DNA of 64,000 nucleotides from Antedon mediterranea (lineage: Eukaryota; Echinodermata; Crinoidea; Comatulida; Antedonidae): the NCBI RefSeq assembly GCF_964355755.1, contig NC_092670.1, forward strand, positions 34,955,795 through 35,019,794. Direction: 5' to 3'. Under the pieces are notes generated by a model. It saw only the letters and a program-made list of their open reading frames with translations, did not search any database and was not told where the DNA came from. The position numbers were made by a program, and so were the translations under genes. This document shows positions 10,525-22,500 of this stretch, piece after piece. The first letter of the stretch is position 1, and each line of letters starts with the position of its first letter.

Positions 10525-12660
10525 CTGGGCCAGTTATTATGCCCACAGCATTTTATCTTACCGCTTAATTTTTAGTATAGGTTCTGTCAGAGCGTCGTTA
10601 GGCATATCCACCACCAAAGGAAGAAAGGGGGAGGGGTAGGCATATACCTCTTTCTGAATTTAACCGCGATCTTTATCTTAAAACACGGTGATTGAATTAT
10701 GATGAAACAGAAACTTGTTATGAACAATCAGAAAATGATGTGACGCATATGTAAATAATTATGAGAGCCCATAACGACAGGCGTTAATTACGTTATAACA
10801 AGGAAACATGGTTTCCAATTGCACGGTAAACAAGCACAAATACAATTTCCGACAAGTTTTCCGACCGCTTCTCAAATCAAAACAGACTATCATACACCGT
10901 AAACAAGAAAGATTTCTTACCAAAAAACACCGCTCGCTTGTTGACGTAACAGTTTTAAAGATATATTGTCCTCCTGAAATTTTTGTTTTCTTTAATTTTT
11001 TTTATGTCATTTTATGTCACATAATATTTCAAAAATAGAGGAATTATTTTACAACATATTGACGTTACACTTGGTTACCTTTCTGATGTTGATGTAATAT
11101 ACATTTTTATATTATATTAAAGTGCCATCGCATATTCAGAGTGATCGCGTAGACTGTGCTATAGGCCTATTCTTTTATTAAAACATTCCCTAGATATTTC
11201 AACAATAAATCATGTTTTTAATCTTTTAACCAAATTTAACGATTGTTTGAACAGAACGTGTGTTATTTCAAAAGAATCTATTTTGCGTCTGTAGTTTACC
11301 GTTGGGGACAATAATACTGCCTGATCTTTTGACACTATTTTGGTTCATAAACTGTCTCAATTCCCACGTAACAAATTTGAGATTTTTACTGAGTTGTTAG
11401 GCCTCCTACGTATACAGTACACGATTGTGTCGTTCGTGGTTTTTTCTTATAAAATATACCTTTGCAACGTCAGAATTGATAGCCCAAATCTGTATCTAAT
11501 TTGTCATTTTTTTATGTTAGTTTACCAAAAAAATGGAAAATAAAATGTGTTTGTAAGCTCAGGCATTATATGTATGAAACGCCGTATGTGCCAAAATATT
11601 TATCTTTTACTAATATTAAGTCGAAAAAGAACGTAGACTACAACATTGATTACCCTACTTGGCCGGCAGCAGCTATTCATATTCATATTCTGTCCTGATT
11701 TGTTGCATGTCATGTCAAGGTCGTAGTTTGTCTACAAAAAGCTGGCCTAAGACGACCTATGTCAAGTTTACGTCTTTTGCTCTTTGCGGATGAAATCAAT
11801 TATTGTAGTCCACGATTGTGTACTGTCAGTGAGAGTTTTTTGTTGTTGCAATGAGAAGCGTTCTACTAGTATAGACATTCGGTTTGTGTTTTTAGGCAGA
11901 CCCTGCGTCATCAAAACTACATTAAGCTGGGCATTAATAGGCCATGATTGGGTCGCAGCAGCACCCACTTGCACTTTTCTAGTAATAGTATACTAGAAGA
12001 GAAATTGTTCTTTTTTTGTTGCTTCGAAAGTAATATTAGTCCAACTGAAATTATTTCAAAATAATCACATATACTGCTGATACATATAGTCGTGTTTTAT
12101 TACCAACAAGCTGGTGCAAACGTAACATTAAATAAACTCATCCTTTACTAGGACAATCAGAAACCAGGTCAAAATCCAAACGTTAAAACACATTAGGCCT
12201 ATGACAGTACTACTATATAGTATATCTCTATATCCCTTATTAATATTAGTGAAACCACACTTCCATGGTGGTATAACCCCTAGGAGGATAAATTCCATAC
12301 AGTCATGTAATCTGGATTGGCCGTATCTTAAAAACACCTTGATCTCTTTTTATTTATCAATTTAAACAAAAGAAAGGAAACCATGGGCCAAGTAATGGCC
12401 CAACACAGACGCGGGAACCTCTTTACTTTCCCCTGAATAGGGGTGTCCTAAGGGTGAAGTTCTATTGTGCAGATGTTGCATGCTCAAAAGACAACTATTC
12501 AGTCAGGGGGAAAATGGCAAAATGTTTCCTACTTTCTAGGATTTTTATCAGATAATCTATATTGTTTGACAACTCTTGTAACATGACCACAGTGCTGATT
12601 TTTCCATTTTCCCTCTAACTGGACACAGAACCAGTTGATGCCAAGTTACGGTAATGCCAA
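10525..12660. other. No gene seen
   Basis: AT-rich sequence with short ORFs on both strands and no recognised domain, tRNA or repeat. It could contain the unfound C-terminal or 3' UTR exons of gene A, whose last identified exon ends at 14,447 with a splice donor. Confidence 0.4.
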
Positions 12661-12671
12661 ATTAGAGGATT

Positions 12672-12778
12672 TTTCCAGCGAGATGGACGTAAGCAACGCA
12701 AGCGAGTTGACCAATGACAAGCGACTGTTCGAAATCCATCGCTTGTGATTGGTCAAGTTACTTGCGTTGCGCCTTGTC
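12672..12778. mobile_element. Short MITE with CCAAT-bearing arms
   Basis: GACGTAAGCAACGCAAGCGAG and TTGACCAATGACAAGCG on the left are mirrored by CGCTTGTGATTGGTCAA and CTTGCGTTGCGCC on the right, with a loop of about 16 bases. The same family occurs at 29,780-29,970 and, in relic form, upstream of signal exons at 48,690 and 53,000. Confidence 0.75.
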
Positions 12779-12779
12779 C

Positions 12780-13790
12780 TTGCTATATAAAATATCATTG
12801 GGATTTTATCAGTTCTCGTCTAAGCGTGATGTCAGTTCCGTTGAACAATACTCAATGTCAACACATAACATTATCAGTGTACGTGACCGGACGAAGTGGT
12901 GCTAAGCAATAACCTCATTACAAAAATATTACGACCTTTACATTTTAATTTCCACAAATTTAATTAGAAAACCTAGAAAGTATTATGGTCCCAATTGAAA
13001 AAAATTGAAGGCAGAACTTGCTTTTAGACGAGTTACAAATTAAATCCAACATAGGGAATTTCCCAAGTGAGTTTTCACTAGAAAATCTGTATGGTTTTAA
13101 TATTTAAAAAACTTCCGAAGAAGTGCTAAACAGTTATCGGTTAAAAGTAATGACGTATAAATTATTTTCACGACTTGCCGTGCGATTACGTGTCAATATA
13201 CTAAAATGTTTCTGATTGCGCGTAGTCACGTGGTACGTCGTGAAACGAATAGTATTACACATAAACAGCCATTATTGTGCGATGTGTAAAATAGGCGTGG
13301 TACATATGGCTACAACATTAAATAAAATGTGACTACAGACCATGCGTTAGATGTATAAGCGAACCGACTGTGCGTTACGTGTATAAGAAGAAATACGGCG
13401 GCGGTACGGTACGGTAAATACACATTTTACGGTTAAACAATTATCATTAATTTAAATAATTCTAATAAATATAAGTCATCATTTTTCTCCATTCAAGGCA
13501 ACGCTCCAACGTGCACTAGGCCCAAAATTTACATATCATTAAAAAAAAAACGTCAACTTCAGGGCGCTGAACGGTCATAATCAAATGAACTGAATGTCGT
13601 AATTCACAATGGCTCTGCATAATCGGTTGCAAAATGAGGGCGCTATAATATTTGAAGCGAATTTCACCTTACGTCATATCTGTTTCGGTAGTTACTCGAT
13701 TAGACTTGAAACGTTGTTGAAAACATTCCTTCATCTGAAGAGATTTAAATATGAATTACAAAACTAGCTTTATCATCATGTCAGTTCTCA
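12780..13790. other. No gene seen
   Basis: AT-rich sequence with no credible ORF or RNA gene. Confidence 0.4.
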
Positions 13791-13796
13791 ATGCGT

Positions 13797-14290
13797 GGTG
13801 CTTTAAAAGCGATTCCACCACAAGGCGAATTTGTTCGCGCGAATCAAAGCGTAAGATTATATACGCATGCGTAGATAGTGATTTGAGAGATGTAATCATG
13901 AATACGCATTTGCGTATAAGCTGGCGCTTTCAAGGCGAAATTGTTCGCGCGAATCCAACGTTTCAAAGAGAAAAAATCGCCTACTCTCTTTCCACTACAC
14001 GATGAGCGAATAGCTGCGACGTTCATGTTCCTCGCGTGGTTGCTGAGCATTTCGATTCGCATGAGTGCTCATGAAAGCGTCATATTCATTTCCTGAGCTC
14101 CGCAATATTTCGCTGCACAAAAAGTAGAAACAATTCGAACTAGTAAATTTCGCTGAAGCGAAAAATCAAAGGAACTGGAATTCGTCGAAGAAGGGAGTAT
14201 GACAGACAGAAACTCGAATACGCATGCGCATAGCATGACGCTTTCGATTCGCGCGAACAAATTCGCCTAGTGGAAAATCGGCTTTATGGA
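13797..14290. mobile_element. Compound MITE with GGCGAATTTGTTCGCGCGAATC arms
   Basis: The arm at about 13,805-13,850 is complementary to about 14,235-14,288, sharing GGCGAATTTGTTCGCGCG and AATCGAAAGCG-type sequence. An extra internal copy of the arm lies at about 13,925-13,960, so the element is a nested or multi-arm palindrome. It is rich in TTCGCGCGAA, unlike the AT-rich surroundings. No coding capacity. Confidence 0.75.
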
Positions 14291-14446
14291 ACTTCGACTT
14301 TAAGGGTTTCAATGTGATAACATGCTACATTAGGCGGCGTAGAAAATAGTGATTTCTGCCATTGGAAATTGAAATAGCGGTTATAAGAACAGTTCCATTC
14401 AACTATGAATTGGAAAAAATACAATTTAAAAAAGAAAACCGCTTAC

Positions 14447-17400
14447 CTCATTGTCAAACACACAGTATATAAGAAATATAAAAAGTCCTTGACAACCATT
14501 CAGAATGTTGAAAATATATTCAACAAACTTAGCGTTAGAACCAATAGCAAACGGTCCAATAAGCCACGTGGTACCCATGAGGGGCAGCAGCATGATAGTA
14601 CCTCTTGCAGCCTTTCTGAAAATATAAAACATTCTTCTTTTTTAGTCTTTCACAACCAACCAACTAGACACGTGTTGATGATGAATAAATTTCGCACAAC
14701 TTACCCGGGTGGTTCAGCGACCCGAATAACTTTTTACACCGACCAACATTCCCGCTTTTCTGCGTCCCGAGTACGACTCAGGTTACACAATTGTAGATCA
14801 ACTCCGCATTTTTGCTGTTGGCGGTGTAAAAGGAAGGAGTATTGACGTCTAAAACTAGGAAACGCCAGTAATGCCTAAACAACTAAAATCAGCTTTAAAT
14901 ACCTGAATTGCTTCAACTTGTTGCTTTGTGTCATTGACTTCCCCACCACTCTTCTAGATCGTCGGTATATTGTTCTTACGACAACATACATGATAACTGT
15001 GTTTATCTGTAAAAATGAATATGCATGATCAAGCCATCCATGCAATGCTCTGTAATAATTTATTTGATTTTAATACATAAACTTTAGTTCAGTTAATTAA
15101 TTATTTAAAAAAAACAACACGCAAAAACCGATTTCATAATATTATTCATGTATGTATACTATAACTTTACCAAAACAATGACAATGGCTGGTAACACAAA
15201 TGTCCATATCATTCCAGTTTTTCGACTAAGCCAACAGCTGGAAAGAACAAAGCAATATGATATTATAGGACTGCAATCAAACTTTGTCGATAATACCCTT
15301 TCACACCAAAACTCCATCTACAGAGACACCCTGGAGTTTGTGATCATTCAAAACCAAAACCGTATCCGGATATTCACCCCCTGGACATTTACCCCCCGGA
15401 AAACTACCCCCCGGACAACCACCACCTGGACCACTACCCCCTTAGGACAACTACCCCTTTAGGACAACTACCCCCCGGACAAATACCCACCGGACAACTA
15501 CCCCCTTAGGACAACAACCCCCTTAGGACAACAACCCCCTTAGGACAACTACCCCCTGGACAATTACCCCCTAGGGACAATTACCCCCGGACAACAACCC
15601 CCCGGACAATTACCACCCCCCCCCCCCTCCCCGTAAGAACAACTACCTCCTGGACCTGGACAATACTCTGAGGGCAAATAATCTTTTAGGACAACTACCT
15701 TCGTAGGACAACTAACCCCTGGACAACTACCACCCAGAAAACTATCCCTTTAGAACAACTACCCCCCGGACGGACAACTACCACCCAGACCATTCAACAA
15801 CCTGACTCTGCAACAGTGTATAATAGGAATTAATAACTATATTTTAATTCGTTACTTTGACGAATTACTATTCATTATTGTAAACAAAAGTAAAAGATTG
15901 AACATAAATATAGCCTGGTATAAACTGAAGATTGTCACACATGATCATAGGATAGTCGAACGTATTATATAGTACTCCCTGTATTTACTGTAAAGACTGG
16001 GTTCGCAAATAATAATAATAATTTTTGCGTCCAGGACAATGCTTCGATAACCACTGGTCTTAAAAGAATTAATTTTTGTCTCAAATTTGTCATATATGTA
16101 TTTTTGTACACTTGAAGAATAATATCACTTTTGATATTTGACCTCAATGTTCACTCACCGAATAAACGGCGATCTTTAAATAATCCCCTCAAATAAACGG
16201 TGACCATGTCACTCCCATGAAACATCATATGGAATAATCGGCGTCTATTTCCATTAGATTATACCCCCTCCCATTGAATAAACAACTTTCTTCCAATAAA
16301 TGTACACCTAAAAACCACCTAAACAATAAACAGCCCAGGCCGTTTTTTCAATAAATACGGTACTTTAAATCTAGCACATCTAGGGTCTAGCGTGCTGTTA
16401 AACAGAATAATCGGTTAAAAACGGGTGTTTCGAAACTAGAGACCAGAGACCCGAGACCCAATACGAAAAGAGAGACCTAAATATACGAAAAGGGAGACCC
16501 ACGTACGAAAAGGGAGACCCCACTATACGAAAAGGGAGACCCCACTATACGAAAAGGGAGACCCTAATATACGAAAAGGGAGACCTAAATATACGAAAAG
16601 GGAGACCCAAATATACGAAAAGGGAGACCCAAATATACAAAATGGGAGACCCAAATATACGAAAAGGGAGACCCCACTATACGAAAAGGGAGACCCCACT
16701 ATACGAAAAGAGAGACCACACTATACGAAAAGGGAGACCCTAATATACGAAAAGGGAGACCCAAATATACGAAAAGGGAGACCCACTATAAGAAAAGGGA
16801 GACCCCACTATACGAAAAGAGAGACCACACTATACGAAAAGGGAGACCCTAATATACGAAAAGGGAGACCCAAATATAGGTCTCCCTTTTCATATTGGGT
16901 CTCGTGTCAGGTCTCTGGTCTCGGGTCTCTAGTTTCGAAACACCCGTTAAAAACAGATGATTTCATTTTTACAGAAACCGGTCCTATATATTTGTCTACT
17001 TTTGGATTGGGGGGGGGGGGGTAGTTGACCGGGGGGTAGTTGACCGGGTGTAGTTACCCGGGGGGTAGTTATCCTAAGAGGGTAGTTGTCCTAAGGGGGT
17101 AGTTGTCCGGGGGGTAGTTGTCCGGGGGGTTGTTATCCTAAGGGGGTAGTTGTCCTAAGGGGGTAGTTGTCCGGGGGGTAGTTGTCCTAAGGGGGTAGTT
17201 GTCCGGGTGGTAAACATCTGGGGGGTAACTGTCTAAGGGGTAGGTGTCCTAGAACCTTCAAAACGTCGAGAAACTTCATCAACTTAGCAACACCGGGGTT
17301 TTTAAAAATAAAATCGTAAATACCGCCCTCTATTTTGTTTGTTTACATAGCGAAGATCATTTTAATTGATAATAATGATTTTAATTTAATAATAATTTTC

Positions 17401-19506
17401 AAAAGTCTCAGAAGTCTGTGTTTTATTTATACGATTTATTATTTTTCAGACCCGCTATTTTGTACAAATATTTAAAGTATTTTGATATAAAACTAAAGTA
17501 ATGATTAATCGTGTGAGGATGACATTTTGAACTAAAAACTTCGTCGTTGACGTTGGTGCCTTACACATCGACCGTCCCGATGTGTCCCCGCAGTTCTTCG
17601 CACTCCAGAGAACATTTTATTCAGCTGTTCAACCCCCGGGTGTTTTGAACTCCGAAGTTGTTTGTTCTTAACTTTCACACCAAAACACCGGGGCATCAAC
17701 TTTGCTTTTAGTGTAAAAGGGGTATATCAAACGCTCAGAAACTGAGCGAAAAACTTGACGACATTACGTTCTCAGTTAGAAAGTCTAATCTTTGATATAG
17801 TTAAAAAAAATACAGAATTCGTCGGCAGAGGGCGCGCTATTTAACATTTCGACAGAGCCATATATATATGGCTCTGCATTTCGAAGATAAAGACAGCCCG
17901 AGATTTTAATCAATTTATGTGAAATTATCAATGAATAAATCGATTTTATTGAAAAGCAATAGGTATGGCTATAGGAGTGTGGGCATTATAAAAACAAACA
18001 CAGAAAAGCAAAGAAAAGACTGCTAAATCGGTTACATTTACTTACATATCATCGACATTATAATGTGAGGAAAATCCGAGTGATGAAACAATGACAATGA
18101 AAACTGGAACTCCATAGCACAGTGCGAAGTAATAACGAAGTCGATTGTATCGTGTTGAGACTGCAGAGGGAGAGACCATAAACAGCAGGTACACGGCCTC
18201 ACCGCACATCCAGGCGAACGTATTGAGAGAAGTTAGATGAAGACATACGCTGATAAATCTGCAGAGTATCTGGCAACCAGCAATTAAGGGCAAGTTAAAC
18301 ATAGTTTGTAACCAATTATCTTCACTAATGAGAGCCTAATAACGTTTGAGCTTCGAACACAATGACGCTAGATGTGATTACATAATGTAATACAATAATG
18401 AAATTGTAATACAGGTTTTATTAGGAAAGAAAGAACTCTTGGTACAGAGTTTTAGATTTAGAACTGTCAGATGGATGCTTATTAACGATGTATTATCCCA
18501 ATGATTTCTTTGTCACTTTGACCAAAAATTGGACGGGAAAAAATAATTTAGGCCTACTTGAAAAAACTGTAATTTAAAGCACATAATAGTCAAATTACCG
18601 TTTATTTTGTTCTTTTATATTACTGAAAACATTATTTTTTTCGGGTTTTTTTCTACGAAAGTGATTACATTTGTTAAAACTACAAAATGGCTTATTCAAA
18701 GTCTGATTTCGTTATATTAATGTTATCTATCAAAGTCACGGGACTTACTTTGTGTGCTGTCTTGTCAATTCCAAATAAAAACAAGCTCTGCATCAGAATC
18801 ATGTTAATTACCAAGTTCTTGTGAATTGAATTTCGAAGCGAGACCCAGAGTTTTCTAAAATAATAGAAATAAATCGTTCATCACAATGAGCATGTAGTAT
18901 AGAGGATTTATACTATTTCCGATAACGTTGGACATCTGAGGCAGAAATCATAAAATTCCTAATAACTTATTTCCAAACCCTTTAAAAAATAATCTCTGTC
19001 AACAAGCAAAAGACAACATCAAAGATGTTGAACCCAGGGATACATGTCCACAACTTTTAGGACTTTAACAAGTCTATAACTCTACCATTGAGAGTCAACG
19101 CAGAACACGTTGACAACGGTTATGCCCATGCTTATATAGCGTCCCCTATGATTATTTCCTCTGCTTCCAGAAAAAAAATCACATCCTGGTATTTAAACAA
19201 AATTAGCAAACTAACCAGTTTGGTCAATCAATCGGCTTCTTAGAGTAATGTGTGGTTATGAAATAAATGATCAGTTTTTGATATTTGCAAAACAATTATT
19301 TAGTTTTTTATGGACAGTAAAGTTCAAAGTGAATGTAGTTTGAATCTGTTGGATCAGGGAAGCGTAAGGTTGTTTGGTGTAAAAACAAATTGTACTTACG
19401 GGAATGAACAGTATATCAACAGACAGACAACCAAAGTAACAAGAGAAATAGATACACATACGGTCGAAATATAATCCAGTCCTTTGTCATCAATAGTCTC
19501 CTTTTC
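14447..19506 (-). CDS. Gene A seven-transmembrane exons
   Basis: Six exons encode TM1 (19506-19400: STVCVSISLVTLVVCLLIY), TM2 (18854-18749: IHKNLVINMILMQ), TM3-TM4 (18269-18046: CRFISVCLHLTSLNTFAWMC, then GEAVYLLFMV), the ECL2/TM5 start (15237-15171: CWLSRKTGMIWTFVLP), the TM5 end and third inner loop (15006-14903: YRRSRRVVGKSM) and TM6-TM7 (14615-14447: MLLPLMGTTWLIGP and GCQGLFIFLIYCVFDNE). The TM3 Cys and the ECL2 Cys-Trp pair expected for the conserved disulfide are both present, as is the WMxxEAV signature of adhesion receptors. Every junction keeps phase. Gene B has the same exons, three of them with identical lengths (67, 104, 169) and TM2 also identical (106). Confidence 0.92.
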
Positions 19507-22500
19507 CTAAAAACAAAACGCGAATGGTGTAATTACATTGCACAATATTTAAAATGAACTTGGTAAATTAAAAAAAAATAGTTGAAAGGTCACATAAGAA
19601 AGTCGTTGAGTAGTTGACAGAAAGTAACTTTAGGCCTAAATGTATATCGGATGTCCAAACTCTGTACCCACGTCCCAACTAGTGTCGCTCTCTCCGCCAT
19701 CTTTAATATAATCTATTATTGGTTATCATTAATCTGTTATAATATTATTTTATTTAAATCATAATCTATTCCTTAGATTATATTTTAGCACCATTTTGGA
19801 ACGAAGACAGTGACAACTATTTGATGGTCAATATGTAGTCATTTGTAGAATACGTAACATTCAAAAAACCTTATCAAGATGACAATACAGTATTTCACCT
19901 TAAAAGCCATTAGTTTGAAAAAACAACTTACACCTTGCGTAGTTAGTTTCATAAACACACTAAAACTGGTTAAATGGTCAGAATGGCAAGTCACTTGATC
20001 CTTAAACAGGTTAGCGGTGGTAGTCATGCCCTCATCACTCCAAATCCTGTAATAATTGTATATAAAAAGAAGAACCAATTACAGTATTGTTATCACTACC
20101 AGTGAAATATATCCTTTATGTATTTTATACATTTAATAGAAATGTTGAACTTTATAGCTTAGCATTTACTTCTTACATTTGTATGTCATCAAAAAAGAGG
20201 CAAATTGGTTCCATAGATATTTGTTTCCTTGTCTTATCTTTGCCTTTCCAGTTTCTAGTTGTCTATAACAATAATCATTGTAAAACATTAATACGCATGC
20301 ACAACAATGAACTAGTATGGAAGTATGGAACGTCGAGTATATCGTAACTTTAGTTAGTTAAATGAGATAGTTTTAAGGAACACTTTTGGCAACCACACCA
20401 ATCTTTGTAATTTGGCAGCCATGAATTGGTAAACTATGAATGTTAACCATTAATATACAAACTTACCGATATATTGTGTATAGTGAATTCCAATGTTGTG
20501 TCATGGATGTAAGAGAAATTGGTTGCATCATAAACACTGCATGAAAATACTTTAAATGGAATAAATTTTACCTTACCGTTGTCACCATCCCTAAAGGGAA
20601 AACAAATCTAATATTAAAAATATGCTTTTCTCCGTTCTAAGGATGATAGTAATTAACTAATAGTATATTAATTTTAGCATTTATTAACTATCTTCACTAT
20701 TTTGGATTTGTCAATGTTTGTATCGGCAGACCATATCGACGGTGTGTAAGCCTGCAGTCGTCTACCACAAATCATCCAAACGTTGTACTCGACTGAAGAT
20801 GCTTTTTAACAATTATCTTAGTAATAACAAACAACAAACAACAATCAATAACAACAACAAACAAGCAAACAAAGTCAACATCTAAAATCTTAAATTAAAA
20901 CCCCTAAGACGATAATAATAATTGTCTGAAAGTATACAAATACATACGACCCTGTGATGACCGTTTTCTTGATACGGTCATTAGCGTATTCGGTATTGTT
21001 CATGTAGGTTGCAATTATTAGAACATCTGAAAAAATATAACAAGAAGTATGTGTATAACAAATTTCCAACGGTAAAAAAAACTAACAAAACCATGACTTT
21101 TGGGAGAGAGAGACAGACAGAGAGAAGTTATACTCATAAAACAAGTCCCCATACACTCAGTATGCTGCAGTATGGATGAAAGCCAGTAAAATTGACCCTA
21201 AGCAACTTGGCATGGCATCAATTCGCACCCAAGTTGGAACAGCAAGGATCAAGGCAATAAACCTTGGTTACATATACAACTTATTATTTAGATACCAATA
21301 CATACTTTCTACGTCGGATTGTAAGCCTATCTGGACTTCAAAGTTCACTCGACTGCTATCAAGGTCCAGAGTATTCTTTACAGTTCGAGTTTTGTTGTTC
21401 ATATTATCAATAATTGCCAAACCAACTACAAAATATAAAATAGTAAACATTTAGAAAAGGGATTGCAGCAGCGCTCTCAAATATCCCTCTCTCTCTCTCT
21501 CTCTCTGAATTTTTCAAAGTGAGGAAAGAGAACTGAGATCGCGCAAACACATTCTCTTGTACATTCCGTGCAGAAAATAGCTATCGCTGGGGATATAATA
21601 CTTTCAGTACTGTTGATCTGAATATATGCTAAAATCATCAAAATCTCGGGGCAGTTTTAAGTTACTTCTAAAACTCACTTGCTCATGGCGCAATGATCGT
21701 TTAAATTACGATATAAACATGGAACAATTGACTGATTGAATCGCTGTTTATTTATTGTATTTATTTTATTTAAGCAATATTTTATTCGAAAAGTGGTCAC
21801 TAGCTAATACCAACAGAAAAAAGAAGAGCAAAAACGTTGAAGTAAAACAGTCGAAAATAAATGTTAGTGCTTTCGGGCAAAACTAAATCTTCATCACTGA
21901 TCCCCACTTGAGGTGATGGTGTATCCCCATACTCCCAGTTTGGGTGCTACACTGGGCTGGGTCATTGTTGAACCCACGATGTATTGTCTTTTGATCGCGA
22001 TCCCACGCGATCCCACGCGCTCCCACGAAGGCCATTGTTTTTTGATCGCGATTCTAGGAGAGGGATTGTTCTTTGATCGCATTCCCACGCGCTCCCACCA
22101 GCTCCCACGAAAGGCATTATATTTTGATTGTGATTCTACGAAACGGATTGTTTCTTGATTGTAGCTTGGTATTTTTGTCTTTTTGTTCTCTTCCTTTTGG
22201 TTTCCATTCTTTCTCTTTATTGTCGAGCGCATAAAGACATCGTTTATTTGCGCTATATAAATCTATCTACTAATATCAGTGTAAGTGAGGATTATAAATA
22301 TATAATGGTTAATGTATTTCAAATGTCCCAAAATTGTTTTTTTTTCTATTCTTAATACCAAAAAAAAAAATAATAATCATAATTTTTACCGAAGCTTTTC
22401 TCGTCATATAATTTCTTTCCGGTTGTTTTTATTTCTGTCACGTCTGATAAAACACCATTTTCAAAATTATTTACTTTGTTAAGAAACATACGGGTTCCCT

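Noticed and set aside
11768-11996. Overlapping 68- and 70-codon ORFs on opposite strands
   Set aside because: Considered as a tail exon of gene A, but no acceptor and phase fit could be shown and no family was recognised.
16440-16880. Regular repeats resembling a CRISPR array
   Set aside because: Units are contiguous minisatellite copies without unique spacers, inside a foldback element in a eukaryotic intron.
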